64,000 bases of DNA from JAJEFO01 sp965221845 (GTDB lineage Bacteria; Pseudomonadota; Alphaproteobacteria; Rhodobacterales; Rhodobacteraceae). Shown here one piece after another: positions 42,278 to 51,470 of the stretch; the first letter of the stretch is position 1; each line of letters starts with the position of its first letter. The notes under the pieces are model-generated. The model did no database searches. It worked only from the letters and a program-made list of their open reading frames with translations, and was not told the origin of the DNA. A program made the translations under genes and the position numbers. The DNA lies in contig OZ244919.1 in assembly GCA_965221845.1 (NCBI GenBank), positions 4,041,313-4,105,312 on the forward strand. The letters are read 5' to 3'.

Positions 42278-43475
42278 GCCTGAAGCTCGCTGGCTGACGA
42301 TCGTGGGCCTCGGGGAGGATGGACCGGGGGGCCTGTCGCGCGCAAGCCGGGAAGCGCTGGATGCGGCGGAAGTGATCATGGGCCCCGAGCGGCATCTGTC
42401 CTTGTTGAAGGACAGCGGGGCCGAGCGGGTCGCCTGGCCGGTCCCGTTCGAGCGCGGGCTGTCAATGCTGGACGGCCTTTGCGGGCGCAAGGTGGTCGTG
42501 CTTGCGTCCGGGAACCCCTTCTGGTTCGGAGCGGGAAGCGTCATCGCCCGCCGTTTCGGCCCGGAAGAGTGGCATGCCATTCCCGGCGCATCCGTGTTTT
42601 CGCTGGCGGCGGCGCGGCTGGGCTGGCCGCTGGAAACGGCGGCCTGCCTTGCGCTTCATGCCGCCCCGCTCGCCCGGCTCAGGCCGCATCTGGCAGCGGG
42701 GCAGCGCGTGATCGCGACGGTGCGCGACGGCGCGGCCGTCGGCGGGATGGCGGCCTACCTTGACGGCCTTGGCTTCGGCGAAACGCGGATGCATGTCCTC
42801 GAAGCCCTTGGCGGTCCGCGCGAACGGTGCCGCCAGGTCGCCGCAGGCGCCTACGCGTTCGAGGACGTGGCCCATCCGGTCGCCGCGGCGGCCGAGGTGG
42901 CGGGATCGGGCACGGGCCTTTCGGCTGCAAGCGGGCAGCCTGACGATGTCTTTCAAAGCGACGGCCAGATGACGAAGCGGCCCGTCCGCGCGATCACGCT
43001 TTCTGCGCTCGCGCCACGGCCCGGAGAGCGGCTCTGGGACATCGGTGCGGGTTCTGGATCGGTCGCGATCGAGTGGCTGCTGGCGCATGGCTCGACCCGG
43101 GCGGTCGCCATAGAGAAGGGCGCTGACCGCGCGGCGCGAATCCGCAGGAATGCAGAGGCGCTTGGCCAGGACAGGCTCATCGTGATCGATGGCCGGGCTC
43201 CGGAGGCGCTCAATGGCCTTGATCCTCCGGATGCCGTGTTCATCGGCGGCGGCCTTGACCGCAATCTCCTTGACTGGATCCGGGACGGCCTTGCCGCCGG
43301 CACGCGGATCGTGGCCAATGCCGTGACTCTGGAGACGGCCGCGCTCCTGACCGGCGCGCAGGCCGAACTGGGAGGCACGCTGACAAAGCTCGAGCTGGCG
43401 GAAGCAGCTCCGGTCGGACGGTTTCGCGGCTGGAAGGCGGCCTATCCTGTCGTGCAGTGGAGCGCGTTGCGATGA
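42276..43475 (+). CDS. cobL: Precorrin-6Y C5,15-methyltransferase (decarboxylating) CobL
   Basis: A 399-residue fusion of two methylase domains. The N-terminal CbiE-type (WLTIVGLGEDGPGGLS, VLASGNPFWFGAG) is joined by the conserved junction DDVFQSDGQMTKRPVRA to a CbiT-type C-terminal domain (LWDIGAGSGSVAIEWLLA, AIEKGADRAARIRRNA). It methylates C5 and C15 and removes the C12 acetate carboxyl. Starts in the CATG overlap with cobK. It is the last cob gene before the 8-kb accessory insertion. Confidence 0.95.
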   Translation: MPEARWLTIVGLGEDGPGGLSRASREALDAAEVIMGPERHLSLLKDSGAERVAWPVPFERGLSMLDGLCGRKVVVLASGNPFWFGAGSVIARRFGPEEWHAIPGASVFSLAAARLGWPLETAACLALHAAPLARLRPHLAAGQRVIATVRDGAAVGGMAAYLDGLGFGETRMHVLEALGGPRERCRQVAAGAYAFEDVAHPVAAAAEVAGSGTGLSAASGQPDDVFQSDGQMTKRPVRAITLSALAPRPGERLWDIGAGSGSVAIEWLLAHGSTRAVAIEKGADRAARIRRNAEALGQDRLIVIDGRAPEALNGLDPPDAVFIGGGLDRNLLDWIRDGLAAGTRIVANAVTLETAALLTGAQAELGGTLTKLELAEAAPVGRFRGWKAAYPVVQWSALR

Positions 43476-43761
43476 AGGCGGCCGGCGACGGGAGGGATGG
43501 AACAGGATGACCGGCACGTACGCCAAGGCGGATCCCGGCGTCAGAGGGATCTGGAACCAATTCGCCTTGCGCGTGACGCCGCGATGTAGCCCAGATTGTA
43601 ACTGTTCAGGTTCCATCCTGGCGGCTTCCCGGCCGGTCAGGCGGCCCGGCCCGCCTAGGCCGGCTGTCGCGTGGCGAGCCGCCCGACCAGCTCGTCCGGC
43701 GGGGCGCGGATCGTCTCCAGCAGATGCCATGAGCCTGGGGGTATGTCCGGATTTGTCCCGC
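43476..43761. other. Break point after cobL
   Basis: A short reading overlapping the cobL stop (MKAAGDGRDGTG at 43472) ends after 12 codons; it could be the start of a lost cobE-like gene but is too short to identify. The motif GTAACTGTTCAGGTTC (43598-43613) matches 31809-31824 in inverted orientation and probably marks a transposon end of IS66 type. No other gene seen. Confidence 0.3.
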
Positions 43762-44105
43762 TCAGGCAGCGCGCCGCCGGTCGAACAGGTCGGTCATCCG
43801 GTTGTTGAGCGAGCGGCACCTCAGCGCCATGATGCTGTTGGCTCCCTTCATCGGCCATCGGGCGCCGCCTTTCTTCATGCGCCCGCAGATCACCGGCCCG
43901 CATCCTCCCTCGACGACACCGGATCCGACGGGCATGCCTTTCGCGCGACAGTCGCCGTAGCGCATCCTGTGGATGTTGTTGCGGAAGTGCCCGACGCATT
44001 TCGCGACCTCCTCGTGGCGCCTGGCGTGCCGCGACAGCTCCCGGATCGCCGGCGCGACCCCGCCCGCCTTGACGAGGGATTCCAGCCGTTCGCAGCGCCG
44101 TTCCT
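43762..44105 (-). pseudogene. ISKra4-like transposase, C-terminal fragment
   Basis: Minus strand reads LVKAGGVAPAIRELSRHARRHEEVAKCVGHF, RNNIHRMRYGDCRAKGMPVGSGVVEGGC and KKGGARWPMKGANSIMALRC, ending LFDRRRAA and stop: the conserved C-terminal part of ISKra4 transposases. Nothing upstream continues it in frame; it abuts an IS66 fragment. Confidence 0.65.
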
Positions 44106-44113
44106 CCTCCGCC

Positions 44114-44330
44114 GGGTCAGGTTCCAGCCCTGTTTCCGGGCCGTGTCGAGCACGGTCCGCAGCGCCGCGCGGTTCCGGGCGCCCGTCTCGCTGCGGAAGC
44201 TCCCGGAGATCCTCTGCCGCACCTTGAGGGGCCGCAGCGCCCGCTCGGCCTCGTTGCCGGGCGCGGGAACCGCGGGGTCGCGGGCGAGCCGCAGCACGCC
44301 GTCCCGGCTGTCCCGCATCCGCAGGGCCGG
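44114..44330 (-). pseudogene. IS66-family transposase, C-terminal fragment
   Basis: Minus strand reads RLARDPAVPAPGNEAERALRPLKVRQRISGSF, RSETGARNRAALRTVLDTARKQGWNLT: the NNxAERALR block and the end of IS66 TnpC transposases. About 70 codons survive. The IS66-like terminal motif at 43598 may be its matching end. Confidence 0.65.
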
Positions 44331-44359
44331 GCTGTGGCCCCGCCGGCGCTTCCGCCGGC

Positions 44360-45770
44360 GGGTGCATCCCAATTTTTTGACATCCGCGTTTTTCGCCTGC
44401 GCTTTCAGGAGCGGGCGCGTCGGACCAGGACCGGGCGAGCGGCCGGCGGCGCGCGTTGAGGCAGACGCAGGAGTGCGTGTCATGACGAAGAGCGAAGGGA
44501 GCCGGGTGCACCGCCATCCGGACGCGGCGGACTGTCCGGAGGGCCTTCCCGAGGACGAGGCGGCGGCGCATCCGCCGCCGGTCCGCAGGCACGCGGGCGG
44601 CCACACGCGATGCTGGATCGAGGGGGGCGAGGTGCGCCGCCGCGACGTCGCGGGGGACGGCACGCCGGAGGCGCTGCCTGCCGCCGTCCCGGCGGAGTTC
44701 GGTCCCCTGCCGCCGCGGCTGGCGGCGGGCCCGGGGGTTCCGGACCCGGACGGGGGCGGGCGGGCGCTCCGGGACGCCTCGCCGGGCGGCGGCGCGGCGG
44801 CGCCGAGGCTTCTGTGCGAGCGGCTGGACGCGACGCGGCCGGCGCCGGAGTGCGCGGCCTGCGGGACGCCGACGGCCCGGCATTCGGCGACGCCGAAGTC
44901 CTTGCCTCGAGCCGGCTGGGGCGGGTCGAGGCGGAGCGGTCGCGTTTCCGCTGCCGGTCCTGCGGCGGGGGATGCTTCCCGCCGGACCGGGCGCCGGGGC
45001 TTGAGGGGGACACCGTCACGCCGGGGACGGCGAGCGTCATCGCCGGGACCGTTCCGCTCATGGGCTTCGAGGCGGCGGCCCGCTTCGAGCGGGAGGAGGT
45101 GCTGGACGGCAGGCCGCCGGAACCGCGCATGCAGCTCTCCGCCGACGGCGCCGGCGTCCCGATGCGCAGGGAGGAGGTCGCGGGCGTCGCGGGCAGGCAG
45201 GCCGACGGCACCTCGAGGACCAGGGAAGCGAAGCTCGCGGTCATCTGCACCGCCGAGGGCCGGGACCCCGGGACCGGCGCGGCGGCCAGGGCCGGGGCGG
45301 CGCGGCGGCGCCGTCCGGAGGCCGGGAGGCCTCGGACTTCGCGGCGCGGCCCGACCGGGAGGCGCGGCGGCGGGGGCTGCACGACGCGGGCGAGCCCGTC
45401 GTCGTCTCCGACGGGGCGGACTGGATCCCGAACGCCTGCGAGGGGCCCTTCGGGGCCGGGAGCTCGCGCCGTCCGGGGACCGGCACGAGGACGTGGAGGC
45501 ATGCTGCCGCTACTTCGAGAGGAACCTCGGCCGGATGCGGCACGACGGGTTCCGGGAGCGGGGCGTCCGGGCCGGAAGCGGCGTCGTGGAGGGCGGATGC
45601 CGGCGGTTCGGGCTGCGGACGGAGCGATCGGGAACGCGCCGGGCGGAGAGGGGCGCCAACGCCATGCTGGCGCTGAAGGCCCTGGTCATGAACCTCCGGC
45701 TGCCCGGCTTCCTCGAATGGCAGGCGAATCAGGCCGTCGCCGCATGATATCAAAAAATTGGGATACACCC
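44360..45770 (+). mobile_element. ISKra4-family element (1.41 kb) with 8-bp target duplication
   Basis: Ends GGGTGCATCCCAATTTTTTG (left) and the inverted GGGTGTATCCCAATTTTTTG (right), flanked by CCGCCGGC at 44352-44359 and 45771-45778. The insertion lies between IS66 and IS5 remnants, so it is a later layer than those. Its transposase is frameshifted. Confidence 0.85.
44482..45747 (+). pseudogene. ISKra4-family transposase, frameshifted
   Basis: Starts MTKSEGSRVHRHPDAADCPEG at 44482 and reaches the zinc-ribbon region ECAACGTPTARH. It shifts frame to LGRVEAERSRFRCRSCGGGCFPPDRAPGLEG, GFEAAARFEREEV and RMQLSADGAGVPMRREE, then returns to the first frame for DRHEDVEACCRYFERNLGRMRHDGFRERGVRAGSGVVEGGC (in parts) and the end MLALKALVMNLRLPGFLEWQANQ. 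All blocks survive but at least two shifts are needed. About 420 residues if repaired. Confidence 0.8.
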
Positions 45771-45799
45771 CCGCCGGCCCTGGCTCCCCTTCGAGGGCG

Positions 45800-46073
45800 G
45801 CGGGCGCAAGAGGGCGTCCGGCGCGGACCGGCTGCTCGAGGACCTGGCGGAACGCGGGGCGGAGGCGGCGGTCCCGTCGAAGCGGAGCCGTACGGCGCCG
45901 CGGGCGCACGGCCGGGACGTCTGCGGCTGGCTGCACCTGGTGGAGAGCCTCTTCGCGAAGGCCAGGGGGTTCCGGGCGGTCGCGACGCGCTGCGCCAGGA
46001 CCGGCGAGAGCTTCGCGGCGGGTATCGCCTCGCCGCCTGCTTGGTCGCCGCGACATGACTGTCAACGGGTCCT
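45800..46073 (+). pseudogene. IS5-family transposase tail remnant
   Basis: Reads DRLLEDLAERGAEAAVPSKRSR and VESLFAKARGFRAVATRCARTGESFAAGI, clearly related to the end of the transposase at 27494-28250. The right end ACTGTCAACGGGTCC (near 46060) resembles that element's terminal repeat. The N-terminal two thirds are missing, cut by the ISKra4 target region. Confidence 0.65.
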
Positions 46074-46478
46074 GGTCGGCTACGGCATCATGAAGACGAG
46101 GCGCGGAGGCGATTATAACCGATAGGCTGGCCATGGACGTCAAGTCCAGATCATCTCCTGACTTCACCAAGGACCAAACGGCGCCTTTCCGGCATCGGTG
46201 CAAGCAGAAGTCGGACTCCTGATCGAGAGCCGCACTCGGTGGCGGCCGACCCGTGCCCTTTATCCATGAGCGCCACCGCAGCCTCCATCGCGCAGTCGAT
46301 CAAGTAGCGCGAGATCGTCTTGGCCGTCGGCATGCAGGCGAATTCAGGCCTGTCTCGCCGCCCGGGCCGAGGCTGAGGGTGGAGCGCACCGCCCGCGCCC
46401 ACGATCACGGCTGCCCGTGACATGGCCAGCGAAGAAACCCTTGCGCCGCCGTGGTCGTGCGCCTGATCCTTCAGGACC
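46074..46478. other. Stretch downstream of the small Calx-beta gene
   Basis: No confident gene. One minus-strand frame stays open through the region, and it could be the old continuation of the Calx-beta protein after a frameshift near 46520, but it has no recognisable domain. Confidence 0.3.
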
Positions 46479-47030
46479 TCAGCCGCCAGGCGCCCGCCGT
46501 CCTTGGCCAGCGCCCCATTCGTTCCGAATCCAAGCACGTACTGTCTTCGTCTCGGGAAGGCCACTGACCACCCAACGCCCGGTCCACACATACTGGCCCC
46601 AGACCATTCCGTAGCCGTGCGTTTCAGCGTCGGACAGCACCAGTTTGAAATTGTCGTTGTCAAGGATGTCATCCTTGAGGGTCTTGACCCGGACCTCTGC
46701 AAATTGCTTTCCTGCGGGAAACAGGACATAACCCTGTTTGGCCTGATAGTCCTCGCCGGCCTTGGCGCGGCCGTCCTGCGTGCGGTACGCGTAGCGGAGA
46801 TCGAAATCGAACGGACGGGATAGTGCGAATGTGAAAATTGCGTCCTCGCCTTCCCTCACCCGGATGTTTGGTGCGTTCAGCTCCGCCGTGACATTCTCGA
46901 CAGGCCTTGTCTCCATTGCCGCGACCGGTTGGGCCAGCGCCGTCAGCATCAGGGCAGCAAGACCGACTGCTGCTCCCTGCAGGAACCCGGATGTTGCGCC
47001 AGCGCTTTTTCTGTTGTCTGAATGCTTCAT
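46479..47030 (-). CDS. Secreted single Calx-beta domain protein
   Basis: A 183-residue protein. The signal peptide spans about residues 1-38 (hydrophobic AAVGLAALMLTALAQPVAAM), and one Calx-beta-like domain follows: IRVREGEDAIFTFALSRPFDFDLRYAYRTQDG, AKAGEDYQAKQGYVLFPAGKQFAEVRVKTLKDDILDNDNFKLVLSD in parts. Such domains bind calcium in adhesins. The last 16 residues (WGAGQGRRAPGG) look out of frame, so the 3' end may be shifted. The ATG at 47030 follows GGAAGGAGGACG. The giant Calx-beta autotransporter at the window end shares the domain type. Confidence 0.65.
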   Translation of the reverse strand: MKHSDNRKSAGATSGFLQGAAVGLAALMLTALAQPVAAMETRPVENVTAELNAPNIRVREGEDAIFTFALSRPFDFDLRYAYRTQDGRAKAGEDYQAKQGYVLFPAGKQFAEVRVKTLKDDILDNDNFKLVLSDAETHGYGMVWGQYVWTGRWVVSGLPETKTVRAWIRNEWGAGQGRRAPGG

Positions 47031-47389
47031 GCTACGTCCTCCTTCCGCGGTGCGTTTGGCTTGCACCATTGATGTCACCAAGGTAGGGCCTGTGGGTCAT
47101 TAGCGTCAAGCCCCCCCGTTCCATCTCTCAGGCAGGACCATTTCATTTTCGGGTCCGGCGCCTGACGTGACGGCAGGCGGGCGTGGCCGGGGCGGTTCGA
47201 GCGACCGCCGCCCCGGCTGCGACGATGCCCGCTTGCCGTCCCGGGCTTTCCGGACACGGCTTTCGGCGTGTCCGGGCACGGCCGTCCCGCCGCGCCGTCC
47301 TGCGGCGCGTTCCGCGCGCCCTTCGCGCGGCCGGGACCGGAGGATCATGTGCCGGGCGGGCCCGGGGTCAGGTCGACGGCCTCCCGGGC
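47031..47389. other. Gene-free spacer
   Basis: GC-rich DNA with no recognisable gene on either strand; probably the decayed flank of the ISAs1-type element that follows. Confidence 0.3.
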
Positions 47390-48640
47390 GCGGGCGGGCC
47401 GGTGCCGGCGCCGGCCTCGGGCATGTGGCCGAAGCGACCGTCGCATCGCACGACGGCGATGGCGGCGCAGGTCAGGCAGGAGAGGTCGCGCGGCAGGTTG
47501 CGGACGTGCGCCCGGCAGCGGTCCCCGTCACAGGTGAAGCCGCGCACGCAGTGCACGCGGCCTTCCATGGTCCGGTGGCTGCGCACCGGCCCGGGAGGCG
47601 CCTCCGGCCCGGCGCGTTCCGGGCCGGGCGAGGCGGGCGCCAGGCCGCCTCGCGGCTGCGCCCGCCGGTCCTGGGGACCTCGCGCCCGCGCGCGACGCGG
47701 ATGGCCTGGCGGCGCCCGTGAAGGGCGGACCGGCCGTCCCGTTGAGCCCCGGACAGATCGACCGCCGCGCAGCGGCGGCGCCCGGGGCGTCCGTGGCCCC
47801 TGGCGGCGGTCTCGTGCCAGGGCGCGCCGGTGAAGCCGGTCGCCCCGGGACCGTCGCGGACGGTCGCCTGGCTGTCCCTGGCCGCGGCGACGACATGGCC
47901 GGCACGGCGTCCGGGGAGGCGGCGCGCGGGCGCGTGCCGGGCGTGCATCGCGTCCATGGCGACGGCGCGGCCCGTGACGTCGAGGCCGCCGGAGAGTTCC
48001 CGGACCGCGGGGATCCCGTTGCTCCTGTCCCCGGCCGCCGCGACCGTCATCCGCCGCCCGTCCCCGGTCTGCCGCGAGGCGCCGCGGACGTCCTTGCCGT
48101 CCATGGCGAGCGCCGGTTCGACGCGCGGCAGCCGGCGCCCGTGAACCGCGGGACGTCGACGAACGTCTCCGCGAGAAGGGCCGGGGCAGCCGTGCGCGGC
48201 CTCGACGTCGGCGGACAGCCGGCGCAGGCCGGGCCCGGCACGCGGGACGCCGGGCCCGGCACCCGCCGGGGCGCGGGATTACGAAGCGGGCGTTGCTGCA
48301 GGCCGGGTGCAGGCGCCGGGACCGCCGGTCCGGCGTCCACCCGGTCCAGCGGTCCCGCGCGGCCGGCCTGGACGCGCCCGGCTGCCGGCCGCCCGGCGCC
48401 TGCCGGGTCCCCCCGTGCAGCGCGACCCGGGCAGCAGGCCCTTGCCGACGATGCCGTGGAACCGCAGGCAGCGGCGCTCCGCGGCCAGGCGGTCCCGGAG
48501 CCGGTGCCCGCGCCCGCCGCGGGTCGGGCGCACCGTGACCGCGCGCAGGTCGACGGACGGGTCCGGCGTCGGAAGAGCCGCCATGGCCGGACACGTCAGG
48601 AACGGAATCGCCGGCCCCGGAATCACGGCGTGGCAGTCAC
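47390..48640 (-). pseudogene. DUF4338-ISAs1-type transposase, heavily frameshifted
   Basis: Minus-strand blocks in order: ALLAETFVDVPRFTGAGCRASN (DUF4338, as in DruA-like proteins), LAMDGKDVRGASRQTGDGRRM (DGK motif), NGIPAVRELSGGLDVTGRAVAMDAMHAR, DSQATVRDGPGATGFTGAPWHETAARGHGR, and the C-terminus GRVHCVRGFTCDGDRCRAHVRNLPRDLSCLTCAAIAVVR. This order fits ISAs1-family transposases with a DUF4338 N-terminal part. At least three frames are needed. Confidence 0.65.
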
Positions 48641-48717
48641 TGGACGGACAATAAAATCGCCCTGCGGCCGGCGCGCCCGGGCTTGAAGCGGCGGGCGGGC
48701 GGTGCTACCTCCCCGGC

Positions 48718-49053
48718 ATGGCGGATGCGGCGTTCGACACCCTGGCCACGGCCCGGCTCCTTCGCGAGAGCGGCATCGAGGAACGCCAGGCCGCTGCGAT
48801 CACCACGGCGATCAAGGATGGCGTGACCGGCGGCGTGGCGACCAGAGCCGACCTGGCGGAGCTTCGAAGCGAGCTGCGGAGCGACATGTCGGAGCTTCGC
48901 GGCGAGATGCAGAGCAATCTGGCGGAGCTTCGCGGCGAGCTGCGGAGCGACATTGCGGCACAGGAAACCCGCCTGACCTGGCGCATCGTCCTGGTCAACG
49001 CCGCCTTCGCGGGCGTTGTCGTCGCGGCGGTGGGCTGGATGCTGGCGGGATGA
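48718..49053 (+). CDS. DUF1640-like coiled-coil membrane protein
   Basis: A 111-residue protein: short N-terminus (FDTLATARLLRESGIEERQAAAITTAIKDGVTGGVATRADL), a coiled coil with heptad-like ELRSELRSDMSELRGEMQSNLAEL repeats (also visible in the DNA), and one C-terminal membrane helix (IVLVNAAFAGVVVAAVGWMLAG). This matches the CCDC90/DUF1640 layout often found near mobile DNA in bacteria; function unknown. A truncated relative is at 31151. The ATG follows CTCCCCGGC with no strong Shine-Dalgarno. Confidence 0.75.
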   Translation: MADAAFDTLATARLLRESGIEERQAAAITTAIKDGVTGGVATRADLAELRSELRSDMSELRGEMQSNLAELRGELRSDIAAQETRLTWRIVLVNAAFAGVVVAAVGWMLAG

Positions 49054-49230
49054 AGGCGGCGACGGGCCTGCTCGCGGTCCCCGCGCGCGCGGGCTGCGCC
49101 GTGATGTCCTGCGGACTGCCGCGCTGCTGGCCGTCTGGCTTGGGGCCGGAAGGTTCCGGTCCGTCGCGGCCCGCGTGAGAGAAACCGGGGTTGCGGCCAG
49201 CTCCTCCAGCGCGCAGGCTAGTGTTTTATT

Positions 49231-50064
49231 TCATACAGATGCATGTTCTTCTTGCAGCCTCCGGTGGCCGCGTTTCCACGATGCGACAATGTCATCCGGG
49301 TCCCGGCTCCAGTGGAAGGGCCGGGCATCGTGGGCGTCATGGTGCGCGACATGATCCTCGATGGCCGTGATGCACGCGTCGAGGGAGTTGAAGACGGCGT
49401 TCTTCAGCCGTTGCCGGGCGAGTTTCGAGAAGAACCCCTCCACCGCGTTCATCCAGGACGCCGAGGTCGGCGTGAAGTGGAAGGTCCAGTCGGGATGGTC
49501 CCTGAGCCAGTCGTTGACACGGGCGGATCCGTGGGCGGAGAGGTTGTCAAGGATGACGTGGACCCCGGCCGCGGGGTCCAGGCCTGCAGCCACATGATCG
49601 AGGAAGGCGCGGAAGTCCTCCGACCGATGCGTTTCGGTCATCTGTCCCGCCACCTTCCCGGTTGCGACATCCAGCGCCGCCAGCAGGGTGGTGGTGCCGT
49701 TCCGTTTGCAGGCGCGGGTCCTCGTCTCGGCATGGCCCGGCGTCATGGGCAGGGGCCTCCGGGTCCGCCCGAGCGCCTGGATCTGCGTCTTTTCGTCCAC
49801 CGACAGCACGACGGCATGGTCGGGCGGGTCGACGTAGAGGCAGACGACGTCGCGGACCTTGATCTCGAACCTCGGGTCGCGGGACACCTTGAAGGCCTTC
49901 ACCTGGTGCGGCCGGAGGCCGTTGGCCTTCAGGATGCCGTGCACCGTGGAGCAGGCCATCCCCAGCGGTCCCGCCAGCGCCAGACCGTCGGCTTCGACAT
50001 GCCCGTCCGCCGCTTCGTGCACATCAGGCCTGCCGCGCGCTCCACGCCCGCGAGGCCCTTGCAA
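49231..50064 (-). pseudogene. IS630-family transposase with N-terminal deletion
   Basis: The catalytic part is intact: KVRDVVCLYVDPPDHAVVLSVDEKTQIQALGRT (first Asp), KRNGTTTLLAALDVATGKV, VHVILDNLSAHGSARVNDWL (second Asp), FHFTPTSASWMNAVEGFFSKLARQRLK (Glu) to the C-terminus. The DNA-binding half is damaged: GMSKPTVWRWRDR survives in another frame near 50005-49965, and the usual 40-residue linker between it and ILKANGLRPHQ is deleted. The open frame starts at 50064 but its first about 34 residues are not transposase-like. Confidence 0.8.
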
Positions 50065-50247
50065 TCATCGACCGCGGCCTCCGTCCCGATCGCGTCCGGT
50101 CCCAGCCGAGACGGTCGTGGACAGCGCCGAAGGGCTTGCGACCTCGCCGACGACCCGGCTCTCCTCGCGGCAGTCGGCGAGGCCGGTCCCGAACGGCGCG
50201 GGACCGCGCGCTGCCCGCCGCGACTGCCCGGCGGGCGCCGAAGCTGG

Positions 50248-50398
50248 TGTCCCGCGTGCTGGAACTGAGCCTGCGGCGGCTGTCCGCCGACATTGAGGCC
50301 GCGCACGGATGGCCGGCTTTCCTCGCGGAGACGTGCGTCGACGTCCCAATGTTCACGGGGACCTGCCGCCGCGAGTCGAACTGGCGCTCGCTGGGGCG
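50248..50398 (+). pseudogene. DUF4338 fragment
   Basis: About 50 codons on the plus strand reading SRVLELSLRRLSADIEAAHGWPAFLAETCVDVPMFTGTCRRESNW, the DUF4338 core found in DruA-like proteins and some transposases. Nothing else of the gene is recognisable. It may belong to the same type of element as 47390-48640. Confidence 0.55.
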
Positions 50399-50705
50399 GC
50401 GCGCGGCACTGTGCGCTGGCGGGGAGTTTGGCAATGAGGACCATGTCGGCCTCATCCACGCTGGGCCGCGGCCGCCCCGGCCACGCCCGGACGGCCCCGA
50501 TCCCACCCTCGTCAGCAACGCCGGAACCCCGGGCCACCCGGCCGTCAGCCGTGCGCGCACGGAACGGTCCGGCACTGTCGTCCGCCAGAACCGGGCATTG
50601 GCAAGCCGATGATCAGGCTATCGGGAATTGCTGACGGGATGCTGGATCGTGTTGCAACAGTTCTGCGAAGCGCTATAATTCTAACCGGAAACGGGGGCGC
50701 ATGGC

Positions 50706-51313
50706 ATGAACGTCCAGACGGCAGCCGGCGGCGGGCCGCTCGGCAGGGCGACCTACCGGGACGTGCTCGACGTGCCGTCTCGAATGGTGGCTGAGGTGCT
50801 CTCGGGCACGCTTCACGCCCAGCCGAAGCCAGCCATGCGCCATGCTTGGGCGAGTTCTTCCCTCGGCGGCGAGCTGGTCGCGCCCTACGGACGTGGGCGT
50901 GGGGGCCCGGCGGCTGGTGGATCGTGGACGAGCCGGAGCTGCATCTGGGCGATGACATCGTGGTGCCTGACTTGGCGGGCTGGCGGCACGAGAAGATGCC
51001 CGGCTATCCGGACGGTGCCTACTGCACCGTCGCGCCCGACTGGGCCTGCGAGGTGCTTTCGCCGTCGACGCGCCGGATCGACTTGGGCGAGAAGCGGGCA
51101 GTCTACGCCCGCGAGGGCGTCACGCACCTCTGGTTCGTGGACCCCGATACGCGGATCCTGGAGGCGTTCGCGCTTCGCGACGGGCAGTGGGCGCTCCTGG
51201 CCACGCTGGCGGACGACGCACCGGTCTCGCTGCCGCCGTTCGAGGCGACCGGCTTCCCGCTGGACGCGCTCTGGCCCGATGGCGCCGGCTCTCAAGGCGA
51301 TTCGGCAGGATAG
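50706..51313 (+). pseudogene. Uma2-family (PD-(D/E)xK-like) nuclease, one frameshift
   Basis: First frame: MNVQTAAGGGPLGRATYRDVLDVPSRMVAEVLSG and SSLGGELVAPYG. At a run of G near 50910-50915 the frame changes to GPGGWWIVDEPELHLGDDIVVPDLAGWR, DWACEVLSPSTRRIDLGEKRAVYAREGVTHLWFVDP (in parts) and the C-terminus. The putative catalytic residues (Asp in VVPDLAG, Glu in CEVLS, Lys in GEKRAVY) remain. Uma2 proteins are restriction-endonuclease-fold proteins of unclear role, often multicopy in mobile regions. A single base would restore it. Confidence 0.7.
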
Positions 51314-51470
51314 GTGCGTTGGCCATGGCAGCGGGACGCGTCGAAGCCAGCGCTCGCCGCAGGCATCGCATGGCGTCGCCCAGGCAGTCCGTCCTGCACA
51401 GGGATCTGATGCGAATGCTGTGCTGGAGACCGGCGCACGCATGCCCTTGGCGCCCGGCCGCTAACGATAC

